The translations under genes and the position numbers were made by a program. Shown piece after piece: positions 17,567-27,397 of a stretch of DNA of 64,000 bases. The notes beneath the pieces were generated by a model. The model was not told the origin of the DNA. It was given only the letters and a program-made list of their open reading frames with translations, and made no database searches. This DNA comes from Bin87 sp965222895 (GTDB taxonomy: Bacteria; Chloroflexota; Dehalococcoidia; Lucifugimonadales; UBA3495). Position 1 is the first letter of the stretch; every line of letters begins with the position of its first letter. The stretch covers positions 1,054,001 through 1,118,000 of the forward strand of contig CBDCVB010000002.1 of assembly GCA_965222895.1 (NCBI GenBank), read 5' to 3'.

Positions 17567-17717
17567 ATTGTACAGCCCATTTATTCCATACCCTCGTTAC
17601 AACCTGCTGGAAATGTCGGCATCCTTCCAGTATGATTGCGTAAATGAGGCCAACCCCCCGACCAACACTAATCACGTCGGCACATTGCCTGACGATCCTG
17701 GGGAAAGGAGAAAGGTT

Positions 17718-19265
17718 TTGAAGTACGACGCTATTGTCATTGGCGCCGGCTCAGCCGGTTCCATTGTTGCGACACGACTCAGTGAAGATCCCAACCGGTC
17801 GGTGCTCCTGCTGGAAGCAGGCCCTGATTACCCGGATTTCGAACGACTTCCCGACGAGGTGAAGTTCGGTTACGCCACTACCACCGACGTGATGACCAGC
17901 GATCATAACTGGCAGTTCACCGGGTTTGGCACCGAAAAGAATCCTGAAATCATGGTGCCCCGGGGTCGGGTAACCGGCGGTTCCAGCGCCATCAACGGCC
18001 AGATGTTCCTGCGCGGCGTGCCAGAGGATTACGACGGATGGGCCGCCATGGGCAACGACGAGTGGAGCTTCCAGAACCTGCTGGGCTGCTTCCGACGCCT
18101 GGAAACCGACACCGACTTCAACGACGACTTCCACGGCACGGACGGGCCTATCATCGCCCGCCGCTTCAAACGAGAGGAATGGCTGCCGGCCCAGCACGCG
18201 TTTTACAACGCCTGCAAAGCCTACGGATTCCAAGATAGCCCAGACCATAACAGCCCCGACGCTTCCGGCGTCGGGCCGACCCCCTATAACAATCCCAACG
18301 GCATACGTTGGAGCACCGCCCTGGGCTATCTTGACCCGGCGCGTAATCGCCTGAACCTGACCATCCGACCCAACTGCACCGTTCACCGGGTGCTGTTCGA
18401 CGGCAACCGGGCGATTGGCGCGGTGGTGGAAAGCGGTGGCGAGGTATTCACCGTGGAGGGCGAACAGATTATCCTCAGCGGGGGAGCAATCGCGTCTCCT
18501 CATTTGCTCATGCTGTCCGGCGTCGGCCCCGCCGACCACCTGCGGAGCCTGGGCGTCCCCGTAGTGCATGACTCGCCCGGCGTGGGTCAGAACCTGCGAG
18601 ACCACCCCATCGTCCCAGTAACCTGGCGCACCAGGCCGGGTTTTGACCTCAATGGCTTGTCACCCCGCAGCCAACTCTGCCTGCGCTACACCGCAGAGGG
18701 CTCGCACCTGCGCAACGACATGATTATGATTTTCTCCTCTTTTGCCACTGCGCAGGTTATCCGCGGCGGCAACCGCATGGAGCCTCTGGGAATACGCGCC
18801 TCGGTTTCCATCTACCTGGCCGTTGGCGCTGGCGAATTGCGGCTCCAGTCCAACGATCCCAACCAGCAACCGTACCTGAACTACAACTATCTACAGGAAG
18901 AATTCGACCGCAAGCGTCTCCGAGATGGCGTCAGAATCGCGGTCTCGCTGGGCGAGCACGGGGACTTCAGCGACATCGTAGCAGAGCGCACCGAGCCGCT
19001 GGACTCCGATCTGGCCTCAGACGATGCGCTGGATAACTGGCTGATGGGCATTGTGTCCACCGCCCAGCATATTTCCTGCACTTGCAAGATGGGGCCGTCG
19101 TCCGACCCCATGGCCGTCGTCGACCAGTATGGCAAGGTTCACGGGCTGGAAAATATCCGTGTGGTTGACGCCTCCATCATGCCCGACTGCATCCGCGCCA
19201 ACACCAACGTAACCACCATGATGATTGGCGAGCGCGTCTCCGAGTTTATCTTGAACGGAAAGTAA
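17718..19265 (+). CDS. GMC-family FAD oxidoreductase, copy 1
   Basis: 515 residues from the TTG at 17718, which follows GGAGAAAGG and gives MKYDAIVIGAGSAG, the same opening as the paralogue at 52535. An upstream extension to 17568 is possible but not supported. GMC enzymes oxidise alcohols, choline or sugars with FAD. Visible features are the dinucleotide motif GAGSAGSIVA, the GMC signature GRVTGGSSAINGQMFLRG (about 85-102), the second signature region SGGAIASPHLLMLSGVGP and the C-terminal active-site His in AQHISCTCKMG. The end reads RVVDASIMPDCIRANTN. It heads a same-strand set with DUF1800, NHL and DUF1501 genes. Confidence 0.9.
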   Translation: MKYDAIVIGAGSAGSIVATRLSEDPNRSVLLLEAGPDYPDFERLPDEVKFGYATTTDVMTSDHNWQFTGFGTEKNPEIMVPRGRVTGGSSAINGQMFLRGVPEDYDGWAAMGNDEWSFQNLLGCFRRLETDTDFNDDFHGTDGPIIARRFKREEWLPAQHAFYNACKAYGFQDSPDHNSPDASGVGPTPYNNPNGIRWSTALGYLDPARNRLNLTIRPNCTVHRVLFDGNRAIGAVVESGGEVFTVEGEQIILSGGAIASPHLLMLSGVGPADHLRSLGVPVVHDSPGVGQNLRDHPIVPVTWRTRPGFDLNGLSPRSQLCLRYTAEGSHLRNDMIMIFSSFATAQVIRGGNRMEPLGIRASVSIYLAVGAGELRLQSNDPNQQPYLNYNYLQEEFDRKRLRDGVRIAVSLGEHGDFSDIVAERTEPLDSDLASDDALDNWLMGIVSTAQHISCTCKMGPSSDPMAVVDQYGKVHGLENIRVVDASIMPDCIRANTNVTTMMIGERVSEFILNGK

Positions 19266-19346
19266 TTACTCAGCGGAAAGTGCTGCCCGCCGCCGTGTTA
19301 TCGTCTACTATCCACCGGGAACGTCTAAATTGGGAGCGTGTAAATC

Positions 19347-20771
19347 ATGCCTAACCGTGAAATCGAACAGATTGCCCACCTGATGCGTCGGGCCGGCTTC
19401 GGCGCCACCCGCGAACAGCTGAACGCCTACGCTGCCCAGGGCTACGAAACCACCGTCGAGCAGCTCCTCGACCAGACCCACGAACGCCGGATGGGCGATG
19501 ACCTCATCCGCCGCTTCCATCCGGAACTGTCCGGCATGATGGGCACCTTGGGCTCCGGCGAAAACTGGCTCTACCGCATGGCCACCACCACCACGCCCCT
19601 GCGTGAAAAGGTGGCCCTCTTCTGGCACGGCATCTTCGCCACCGGCTACCCAAAGGTAATCCACGGCAAGGCCCTGTCCGATCAGGTCCGTATGTTCCGC
19701 TACCGGGGCATGGGCAACTTCCGCGACCTGTTGGTGGAACTCTCCCAGGACCCGGCTATGATTATCTGGCTGGACAACCAGGACAACCACAAGGACGCCA
19801 TCAACGAGAACTACGGTCGGGAATTGCTCGAGCTCTTCTCCATGGGCGTGGGCAACTATTCGGAGCAGGACGTTCAGGAGTGCGCCCGCGCCTTCACCGG
19901 CTGGACCCTGGGCAACCGGGAGTACATGGAATTGCGCTCCATGCGTGACTCCGACTGGCCCTATGGCCGAATTTCGTGGCACTTCGAGTTCCAGCCCGAA
20001 GACCACGACGACGGCGAGAAGGAATTCCTGGGCAAGCGGGGCAACTTCAACGGCGATGACATCGTGGACATCATCTGCCAGAACGAAGCCAGTGCTCGCT
20101 TCATCTCCCGCCACCTGTACAGTTTCTTCGTGGCCGACGAGCCGCCCGTCCCCGAGTGGCCCTACACCGAACCTGATGACCCGGCGGCGATTGATCTGCT
20201 GACCCAGGCTTACTTCGACAGCGGTTATAACATCACCGCCATGCTGCGAGTGTTGTTCAACTCCGACTTCTTCCGCGCCGAATCCAACTGGTATCGGAAG
20301 GTCAAGAGCCCGGTGGAACTGGTTGCCGGCGTGCTCCGCCTCACCGGCGAATTCGACCGGCCCCGCAAGCAAATCCTCGAACGCTACCAGCAGACCGTCT
20401 TCATGGGCCAGTTCCTCAACAACCCGCCCAGCGTGGAAGGCTGGCACCAGGGCACCGACTGGATTGATACCGGCTCACTGGTGGAACGCATCAACTTCGC
20501 CTCCCAGCAGTTGGGCGACACCGCCAAGCCCGGCGTGCAAACCATCATCGACCGCATCGCCGGCTCCAACCCTGCCGGCGTGTCTCCCGAAGCGCTGGTT
20601 GACGCCTGCCTGGACCAGGTCGGCGCCATCGCCGTCTCCGAGGACACCCGCCACGAACTGGTCGATTTCGCTTCCGTTATCGGCCACGGCGACTCGCCCG
20701 CCGCCGGTCGGGAGCGCATCGCCGAGGTGCTACAGATGGTGGCCTCCACCCACGAGTTCCAGCGGGCCTGA
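19347..20771 (+). CDS. DUF1800 family protein
   Basis: 474 residues. Diagnostic DUF1800 features are HLMRRAGFGATREQLN at the start, KVALFWHGIFATGY, and NENYGRELLELFSMGVGNYS followed by EQDVQECARAFTGW (about 155-190). The family's biochemical function is unknown; members are usually encoded next to DUF1501 proteins and are often exported. No signal peptide is present here, and the protein starts directly at the conserved domain (MPNREIEQIAHLMRRAGFG). GGGAG lies upstream of the ATG. The partner DUF1501 gene follows after one intervening NHL gene. Confidence 0.88.
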   Translation: MPNREIEQIAHLMRRAGFGATREQLNAYAAQGYETTVEQLLDQTHERRMGDDLIRRFHPELSGMMGTLGSGENWLYRMATTTTPLREKVALFWHGIFATGYPKVIHGKALSDQVRMFRYRGMGNFRDLLVELSQDPAMIIWLDNQDNHKDAINENYGRELLELFSMGVGNYSEQDVQECARAFTGWTLGNREYMELRSMRDSDWPYGRISWHFEFQPEDHDDGEKEFLGKRGNFNGDDIVDIICQNEASARFISRHLYSFFVADEPPVPEWPYTEPDDPAAIDLLTQAYFDSGYNITAMLRVLFNSDFFRAESNWYRKVKSPVELVAGVLRLTGEFDRPRKQILERYQQTVFMGQFLNNPPSVEGWHQGTDWIDTGSLVERINFASQQLGDTAKPGVQTIIDRIAGSNPAGVSPEALVDACLDQVGAIAVSEDTRHELVDFASVIGHGDSPAAGRERIAEVLQMVASTHEFQRA

Positions 20772-20811
20772 TCCAGCCGGTAGTCTCACCGCCGCCAGTT
20801 GAGGAAACAAT

Positions 20812-21840
20812 ATGACCACCACCCAGAACATACCCGAACTCAAAACCCTCGAATACGCCCTTACCTTGGGCATGACCACCATGGAGGGCCGGGGGTTCTA
20901 CTACCCAATGGACACCGCCATCGCCGACGACGGCCGCCTGTACGTCGCCAACCGCTCGCTGGAAAACGTTACCCGCGGCGTGCGCATAACCACGTGCGAC
21001 ATCGACAGTGATTACTTCGGCACCTTCGGAGCCTACGGAGAGTCGCCCGGTCAGTTCGTTTGGCCTTCCGCCTGCACCCTGGACAGGCAGGGCCGGGTCT
21101 ACGTCAGCGACGAGTACAGCAACCGCATCTCGGTTTTCGACCGGGACGGCCAGCTGCTATCCACCTGGGGCGCCGCCGGCTCCGAGGCCGGACGGTTCGA
21201 CACTCCGTCCGGCCTCGCCTTCGACTCGCAAGACAACCTGTTCATCGCCGATACCTACAACCATCGGGTGCAGAAGTTCACTGCCGATGGCCGCTTTCTG
21301 GCCGGTTTCGGTAGCCACGGCAACGACGCCGGCCGGTTCAACCTCCCCTGGGGCCTGGCCGTTGACCGCAACGATGACGTCTACGTGGCCGACTGGGGCA
21401 ATGACCGCATCCAGAAATTCTCGGCTGACGGACAGTTCCTGGCCTCTTACGGCGCGTCGGGTCGCGGCGACGGGGAGTTCCACCGTCCTGCCGGCGTGGC
21501 CGTCGACGCCGATGGCTACATATACGTCGCCGATTGGGGCAACGAGCGTGTGCAGATTCTCCGTCCCGACGGAGGTTTCGTCCAGAAGCTGCGCGGCGAA
21601 GCCACCCTGTCCGCCTGGGCCGCCAACTTCCTGGCCGTCAACGTGGAGGAGGGCGAGGCCCGCTCCCGCGCAAACCTGGAACCCGAAATCGAGTACTTCC
21701 TTGACGACCCCCACGAGGAGTCGTCCCACATCGAAAAATATTTCTGGTCCCCCGTGTCCGTCAAACTGGACCGGGAGGGCAAACTCTACGTAACCGAAAG
21801 CAACCGCCACCGCATCCAAGTCTACAAGCCGGTCGCTTAG
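20812..21840 (+). CDS. NHL-repeat beta-propeller protein
   Basis: 342 residues. Six NHL-type blades are visible: GRLYVANRSLENV, GRVYVSDEYSNRISVFD, DNLFIADTYNHRVQKF, DDVYVADWGNDRIQKFS, GYIYVADWGNERVQIL and GKLYVTESNRHRIQVYK. This predicts a six-bladed propeller, a scaffold for protein binding or for lyase-type enzymes. No signal peptide is seen. GAGGAAAC precedes the ATG. It lies between DUF1800 (41 bp before) and DUF1501 (24 bp after), so the three are surely one transcript and may form a complex. Confidence 0.88.
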   Translation: MTTTQNIPELKTLEYALTLGMTTMEGRGFYYPMDTAIADDGRLYVANRSLENVTRGVRITTCDIDSDYFGTFGAYGESPGQFVWPSACTLDRQGRVYVSDEYSNRISVFDRDGQLLSTWGAAGSEAGRFDTPSGLAFDSQDNLFIADTYNHRVQKFTADGRFLAGFGSHGNDAGRFNLPWGLAVDRNDDVYVADWGNDRIQKFSADGQFLASYGASGRGDGEFHRPAGVAVDADGYIYVADWGNERVQILRPDGGFVQKLRGEATLSAWAANFLAVNVEEGEARSRANLEPEIEYFLDDPHEESSHIEKYFWSPVSVKLDREGKLYVTESNRHRIQVYKPVA

Positions 21841-21864
21841 TCAGCCGCCCAGGAGGATAAACCC

Positions 21865-22992
21865 ATGACTTCCACGAAGAAGGAAAAAAACGTCGTCGTC
21901 ATCGAGCTGCAGGGCGGCAACGACGCCCTCAACACTGTGATTCCCTACGGCAATGGCCTCTACTATGACTTTCGTTCCAACGTAGGCATCCCGCAGCAGG
22001 ACGTGCTACACCTCGACGACCAGGTGGGCTTGAACCCCAGCCTGGCTCCCATGAAGCACCTGTGGGACCAGGGCAACCTTGCCATCATCAACGGCATTGG
22101 CTACCCCAACCCCAACCGTTCCCACTTCCGCTCCCGGGACGTCTGGTACACCGCCGAGTCGGAAAAGATTGGCGCCGACGGCTGGCTGGGCGCCACCATC
22201 CGCGACTTGGACGCGCGCGGCGAAAACGTTCTCACCGGCGTCAATTTCGGGCGCGGCCTGCCCCGGGCCATGGTCTGCAAGGGCGTGCCGGTTGCTTCGG
22301 TTTCCAACCTCGAAACCTATGGCCTCATGCCCGACATCAAGGATGAAAAGGCCCGCCAGTACGCCCTGGAAGCCTTCAGCCGCATCTACGGGCCCACCGA
22401 AAGCCGCGATACCATTGCCCAAGTGCTGGCTGAGACCGGCTCAAATGCCCTCATGGGCGCCGACCGGTTGCGAACCGCTCCCCAGGTGTATTCGTCGGCG
22501 GTCGAGTACGCCGATTCCCCCATCGCCCAGTCCCTGCGCAACGCCGCCCAGGTGATGTCCGCCGACCTGGGCACTCGCATCTACTACACCACTCACGGCA
22601 GCTTCGATACCCACAGCAACGAGGTGCCGTCCCACCACAAGCTGTGGACCGACGTGTCCACCGCCATCGCCGACTTCACCGCCGACCTGGAGGAGCAGGG
22701 CCGCGCCGACGACACGCTGATCCTGGTGTTCTCCGAGTTCGGTCGCCGCATCAGGGATAATGGCACCGGCACCGACCACGGTTCCGGCGGCGTCGCCTTC
22801 GTTATCGGCGGCTCGGTTGACGGCGGCCTGTATGGTGACTACCCGTCCCTGCGCCCCGAAGACCACTCGGAGGGCGACCTGCACTTCACCAACGACTTCC
22901 GCTCTACCTACGCCACCATCCTCAACAAGTGGCTGGAGCTGGACCCCATCCCCATCGTCCACGGCGACTACGAGCAGTTCAGCTTCGTTTAG
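21865..22992 (+). CDS. DUF1501 family protein
   Basis: 375 residues, with AGGAGG before the ATG. Family hallmarks are VVVIELQGGNDALNTVIPYG at the N-terminus, RSHFRSRDVWYTAES, YTTHGSFDTHSNEVPSHH and LVFSEFGRRIRDNGTGTDHG near the C-terminus. DUF1501 proteins have an alkaline-phosphatase/sulfatase-like fold with conserved Asp and His but no settled activity. Most carry a Tat signal; this one starts MTSTKKEKN and goes straight into the domain, so it appears cytoplasmic. It is the last gene of the set and is followed by a strong terminator. Confidence 0.9.
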   Translation: MTSTKKEKNVVVIELQGGNDALNTVIPYGNGLYYDFRSNVGIPQQDVLHLDDQVGLNPSLAPMKHLWDQGNLAIINGIGYPNPNRSHFRSRDVWYTAESEKIGADGWLGATIRDLDARGENVLTGVNFGRGLPRAMVCKGVPVASVSNLETYGLMPDIKDEKARQYALEAFSRIYGPTESRDTIAQVLAETGSNALMGADRLRTAPQVYSSAVEYADSPIAQSLRNAAQVMSADLGTRIYYTTHGSFDTHSNEVPSHHKLWTDVSTAIADFTADLEEQGRADDTLILVFSEFGRRIRDNGTGTDHGSGGVAFVIGGSVDGGLYGDYPSLRPEDHSEGDLHFTNDFRSTYATILNKWLELDPIPIVHGDYEQFSFV

Positions 22993-23018
22993 TCTCCAGG
23001 CTCCCGCACGACGATAAG

Positions 23019-23051
23019 GCCCTGGCCCGGAACGTTCCGGGCCAGGGCTTT
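23019..23051. terminator. Bidirectional terminator between convergent genes
   Basis: GCCCTGGCCCGGAA (23019-23032) pairs perfectly with TTCCGGGCCAGGGC (23035-23048), a 14-bp stem with a two-base loop. TTT follows on the plus strand and the preceding AA serves the minus strand. It separates DUF1501 (ends 22992) from the ThDP enzyme (ends 23088). Confidence 0.85.
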
Positions 23052-23087
23052 ACCATTCAGACGTGCAGCCGGACGCTGGCCGCGGCG

Positions 23088-24793
23088 TTACTGCCCAATC
23101 ACGTTCAGCAATGCCTGCCGCTTCTCGTCGCGCACCGCCCGCAACCCCCGTTCCAGCGCCGCCGGCACGTCCGCCGGGTCGTCGACCCGCTCGCTGTACC
23201 CGCCGGCAGCCTGGCAAATCAGTTCGTACTGGAAGGTTTGGGACAGCGTGGTAACCGCAAAGTTGTTATTCCGCACCGCGTAGCCGTCGGCATAGTTGAC
23301 CTTGGTGGCGTTCTGCACTGCGTTCCAGATGCCGTTGTTCCAGACGATGGTCAGCACCGGCAGGTCCTGTGCCGCCGACACGATGTGGCCGGCCGTGCCG
23401 GAGCCGAAGATGTAGGAACCGTCGCCTACGCAACAGATAACCGTCCTGGAAGCATCGGCCAGCTTGGCCCCCAGCGATGCGCCCACGCTCCAGCCCAATG
23501 CCCCTGAGGGGGGTGTACCAAAATAACTGCCCGGATGCCGAATCGTCAGCTGCGCCGGGTCGATTCCCAGCTCGTTTATCACGATGGTGTCTGCGTCCAG
23601 CGCCTCCGATAGCTGCTGGGTGAACCAAGCCTTGCTGATGGGCGTTTGCGATTGAGCGGCCCGAGCCTGGTCTCTTAATGCCTCTCGGCGGCGGGCGCTG
23701 CGGGCGGCCCACTCCCTGGAGCGACTCTCCACCGCGGTCTGATCCGCGCCGGCCTCCGCCACGCCCGCCACCAGCGATTGCAGGATCAACCTGGGACTGC
23801 CGGACAGGTTCACGTCCACCGGGAAGCTGCGCACCGGGTAACTGGAAAACAGGGCGTCCTCCCCGATGGCGATGACCCGCGCGTCGGGCATCCCGCCGGC
23901 GCGCTTCGGAATCCAGGGCACGTCGGCTTCCACCACGACCACAACGTCAGCGTCGGCCAGCGCCGGGCCAACCTCTCCTCCACCGTACAGGGGGTGGTCC
24001 GTGGGGAAGTTGGCGTAGAGCGCACCGGCGTCGAACACCGGCATCCCCAGCATCCGGGCCAACTCGACCAGGTGGTCAACGGCGCGGGGATCTTTGCCGG
24101 CGCCCCGCGTGACCAGCACCGGATTTCGCGCGCCCGCCAGCGTCCGAACCGCCTCGTCCACGGAGTCCCGGGAGGGCAGCCGGTCGGTGGCGTGCTGCTG
24201 GCGGGAAGCGTCCTGATAGGTGATGCCGGGCAGCCGTTCCGCCAGCACCTCCCGGGGCAGCGTGAGATACACCGGCCCCGCCGGCTCGGATTGGGCGATG
24301 GCCAGCGCTCGGTCCACGACCCCTTCCACGTCAGCGCCGTGGCGCAGTTCGTAGTCCCACTTCACCCACTCGCGCACCATGGAGGCTTGGTCGAAGGACT
24401 CCTGCGCCCAGTGGATGCTACCGTCCCGGGAACCGTCGGCATCTCCTTCGGCGATGGGTGTGCGGCCGGCGGAGAACAGCATGGGAATGTTGCAGCGGGC
24501 GGCGTTGACCACCCCGCCGATGGCGTTGGCCGTGCCGGGAACCGTATGCACCATCACCACCTGCGGCCGCCCGGTGACCATCGTATACCCGTGGGCCATG
24601 CTCACCGCGTAACCTCGTGGGGCACCGGAATCGGCCGCGGCAGGGGCTGTTCCTGTTCCATCCGCTTGGCGTAGGCTTCGATAATGGGCGCAAAATCGGT
24701 GCCGCCATTGCCGAAGAAGTATTCGATACCCCGCGCGGCCAGCAACTCAAGGTATGCCTCCGCCACGCTGTCCACGCTGGCATGTGTCGTCAT
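23088..24793 (-). pseudogene. ThDP-dependent enzyme (acetolactate synthase / decarboxylase type) with a frameshift
   Basis: Two overlapping frames encode one protein of about 570 residues. The first 63 residues (MTTHASVDSVAEAYLELLAA to PIPVPHEVTR) hold the catalytic Glu in PHE. The remaining 505 (from VSMAHGYTMVTG) hold the central domain and the ThDP motif (GDGSYIFGSG to WNNGIWNA). At 24610-24604 the minus strand reads ACGCGGTGAGC where ACGGCGGTGAGC would keep the frame as HEVTAVSMAHGY, so one G is missing. The family decarboxylates 2-oxo acids or ligates aldehydes. It follows the LLM gene by 84 bp. A sequencing error is possible; otherwise the gene is dead or needs frameshifting. Confidence 0.82.
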
Positions 24794-24877
24794 ATTTCCT
24801 CCCGGGCGCCTGAGTGCCCTATCATTTCAACCTCCGCGTCAACCCGCGCGCCGGATTTGACGCAGCCGGATGAGCCG

Positions 24878-25921
24878 TTACGCAAAATTCGGTATGACCT
24901 GCTCGTTAATTAACCGGAGGCACTTCAGCTGCAATTCCAGCGGGATCTGACGACCGAAGTTGATCTCGTACACGATCTGGGATAGGTGCAACTCTTCGAT
25001 GAGCTGGCGCAGGCGGTCGGTAACCGCCTCGGGCGTGCCGTACACCACCTTGTCCCGGAGCCAGTCGTCGTAAGTCATACCGCCGATCCGATCCGCCTCC
25101 GCCCGCCAGTTGCCGGGCGTGCCCGGACGGTCGGCGCTGCCGGCGACCCGAGTGCTGAGCCCCTGCATCGACGCCACGGTGCTCTCTCGCGGCTCGTCGT
25201 AAGCCTGCTGGGCCGTTTCTGCCGCGTAGACCGGTATCCGCAGACCCACGTTGCCCTGGCCCTCGTGGCCGGCATCCTGCCACGCCGAACGGTAGCTATC
25301 GATATTGGACGCCAGTTCCGACAGTGCGAACACCCGGGAGGGGTTAATGAAGATCGGATACCCCATCCGTCCCACGATGGGGAACGTCTCCGCCGACGTG
25401 ATGCCCACCCGGACTGGCGGATGGGGACTTTGCAAGGGTTTCGGCTTGATGTTCAGTTCGTGGCACTGGTAATGCTCACCCTCAAACGAAACCTTCTCTT
25501 TCGTCCACGCTTGCAGGATTATCTCGAGGTACTCCTCGAACCGCCCCCGGCTTTCCGGGTAGGGCGAGTTGAAAGCGTCGTGGTGGTCCGGAAATGTGCC
25601 CCGGCCAATCCCGAAGTCAATCCTGCCCTGGCTGATGTGGTCCAACGTGGCAACTTCTTCGGCCACCCGCACCGGGTTGCTGAGGGGCAACAGCAGCACG
25701 CCAAATCCGATGCGGGCCCGCTCAGTGCGGGACGCCACCGCCGTGGCCACCGTGATGGGCGCGGAAAGCACGCTGAACGGCGAAAAGTGGTACTCCGCCA
25801 GCCAGATGGAGTCAACCCCCATGCTTTCCGCCTCGTCCACCAGCTGGAAGCCCCGGGCGAAGGTTTCCCGGTCCGACGTACCTTCCGGCGCCGTAAATTC
25901 GATGAACAATCCGAAATCCAT
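24878..25921 (-). CDS. LLM-class flavin-dependent oxidoreductase, copy 1
   Basis: 347 residues of the bacterial-luciferase superfamily: MDFGLFIEFTAPEG, DSIWLAEYHFSPFSVLSAP, RIGFGVLLLPLSNPVRVAEE, TLDHISQGRIDFGIGRG. These TIM-barrel enzymes use reduced FMN or F420 for monooxygenation, for example of aliphatic, sulphonated or ring substrates. The ribosome site (GGGGAGGG) lies within the last codons of the MetE-like gene, whose stop is only 9 bp upstream, implying translational coupling. The substrate cannot be predicted. Confidence 0.9.
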   Translation of the reverse strand: MDFGLFIEFTAPEGTSDRETFARGFQLVDEAESMGVDSIWLAEYHFSPFSVLSAPITVATAVASRTERARIGFGVLLLPLSNPVRVAEEVATLDHISQGRIDFGIGRGTFPDHHDAFNSPYPESRGRFEEYLEIILQAWTKEKVSFEGEHYQCHELNIKPKPLQSPHPPVRVGITSAETFPIVGRMGYPIFINPSRVFALSELASNIDSYRSAWQDAGHEGQGNVGLRIPVYAAETAQQAYDEPRESTVASMQGLSTRVAGSADRPGTPGNWRAEADRIGGMTYDDWLRDKVVYGTPEAVTDRLRQLIEELHLSQIVYEINFGRQIPLELQLKCLRLINEQVIPNFA

Positions 25922-25930
25922 ACTGCTTGC

Positions 25931-27043
25931 TTACCCTCCCCATACCTCGCGACTGATTTCCGATACCAGTTCCAGTTTCCGCCATTGCTCGTCTTCCGTG
26001 AGCAGATTGCCGGCGGCAGTTGAGGCGAAGCCGCACTGCGGACTCAGCGCCAGCCGTTCCACCGCGACGAACGCGCTGGCTTCCTCGATACGTTCCAGCA
26101 GGTAATCCCGCGATTCCAGCGTAGGGTCCTTGCTGCTGATGAGGCCGAGCGCCACCATCTTGTCGGCGGGCACGAACCGCAGGGGCTCGAAAGTGCCGGC
26201 TCGCTCCGTGTCATACTCCAACAGAAAACGGTCCACCGGCAACGACCCGAATAGCTTTTCGGCGATGGTCTCGTATCCGCCCTCGGCGTACCATTTGCTC
26301 TGGTTGTTCCCGCGGCAAATGTGCAGGGCCAGCGTGGCGCCAGGACGCTGTGCCCCCTCCAGACAATAGGTGTCTGCCGCCACCGCTTCGGCGAACATCT
26401 CGTCAGGGTCTTCGCCCAACTCCCGCAGATGCTCCCGCCACCGGGCGTCCACGTAGTAGCTGTAGCGGGGCGCGTCAATCTGCACGTATTGCACGCCGGA
26501 GTCCAGCAACGCCGCAATCTCCGCTTTGATAATCTCGGCGATGTCCCAAAGCAGGTCGGAGCGTGTGGGGTAGTACCGGTCGGAAAGGCCCGTCTGATAG
26601 CTGATGGCCGGATACTGGCTGGGGCTCGGTACGGTTATCTTGACCGGGCCCGGGGCGTAAGACTGCATGAATTTTGCCTGGTACTCGGTCAAACGACGCA
26701 GTTGGCGCAGCCTGGCCCCCACCACCTGCCGGGTGCCCTGCTCCGTAGGCTCGCCGCCCGGGCCCTGCCAGACCCGCACGACCACCGGGTCGTCCGTCTC
26801 GACGTATCCTTCCACCGCCTCGATCAGATCGTTCTGGAATCCGGTGCGGCGGAACTCACCGTCGGTGTAGACGTCGACTCCTGCGGCCTGCTGTCGCTCC
26901 AGGGTATGCAAGATGGCCGCGTCCTCGACGACCCGCAGCTGGTGCTGTTCCAGGGTCCCCTCCCGGTAGGCGGCCCGGGCCCGATGCACGTCGGCAGGAC
27001 GCAGCAGGCTTCCAACGTGGTCGGCTCGATAAACTTCCGGCAT
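25931..27043 (-). CDS. Cobalamin-independent methionine-synthase-like protein (MetE C-terminal family)
   Basis: 370 residues from the ATG at 27043, preceded by GAGGAGAAAAGG. It corresponds to the C-terminal catalytic barrel of MetE only. It begins PEVYRADHVGSLLRP and has DVYTDGEFRRTGFQND, ISYQTGLSDRYYPTRSDLLW, VQIDAPRYSYYVD, the zinc-site stretches HICRGNNQSKW and SPQCGFASTAAGN, and LLEYDTERAG. Stand-alone MetE-like proteins transfer methyl groups or, in catabolic clusters, act on methylated or thiol substrates; not all make methionine. Its place between a dioxygenase and an LLM monooxygenase favours a catabolic role, which is inference. Confidence 0.85.
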   Translation of the reverse strand: MPEVYRADHVGSLLRPADVHRARAAYREGTLEQHQLRVVEDAAILHTLERQQAAGVDVYTDGEFRRTGFQNDLIEAVEGYVETDDPVVVRVWQGPGGEPTEQGTRQVVGARLRQLRRLTEYQAKFMQSYAPGPVKITVPSPSQYPAISYQTGLSDRYYPTRSDLLWDIAEIIKAEIAALLDSGVQYVQIDAPRYSYYVDARWREHLRELGEDPDEMFAEAVAADTYCLEGAQRPGATLALHICRGNNQSKWYAEGGYETIAEKLFGSLPVDRFLLEYDTERAGTFEPLRFVPADKMVALGLISSKDPTLESRDYLLERIEEASAFVAVERLALSPQCGFASTAAGNLLTEDEQWRKLELVSEISREVWGG

Positions 27044-27058
27044 TGTCCTTTTCTCCTC

Positions 27059-27172
27059 GGTAGCGTTGCAATTTAGGTGGTTTAACATCGGAAATGGCAA
27101 TCGTAGCCGCGCGACCTGGGCAACCCTTGTGGTTGCCCCTACACCTTGACCACCTAAAACGGAACGCTACCC
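27059..27172. repeat. MITE-like element with 23-bp inverted ends
   Basis: GGTAGCGTTGCAATTTAGGT (27059 on) is the inverted partner of ACCTAAAACGGAACGCTACC (27153-27172), with about 20 of 23 positions matching. Inside lies a second hairpin, GGGCAACC (27118-27125) with GGTTGCCC (27131-27138). The element abuts the ribosome site of the MetE-like gene. The remainder of the gap to 27397 holds only a doubtful 69-codon minus-strand frame (27167-27376) that I do not call. Confidence 0.6.
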
Positions 27173-27397
27173 GCCCTGGGACCGCCTGTTCAATTGTGAA
27201 ACGGTCAGCGCGTCGATCCGAAAGAGTAGCTGTGCGAACACCGCGCCCGATTGGACCCGGTGGCGCTCCTGCACACCAGCTGTTAACGTCCTGCAGGCCG
27301 CAGCCTGAACATCATCAGCTCTTATCTTGTGGCTGCGGTAATCTCCTGGAGGCACCGGCAGATATTCGTAAGCCAATCCGGTTGAGCATCAGCCGGT

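Noticed and set aside
19308..20447. 379-codon minus-strand frame opposite DUF1800
   Set aside because: High-GC antisense frame; the plus-strand gene has diagnostic motifs and a ribosome site.
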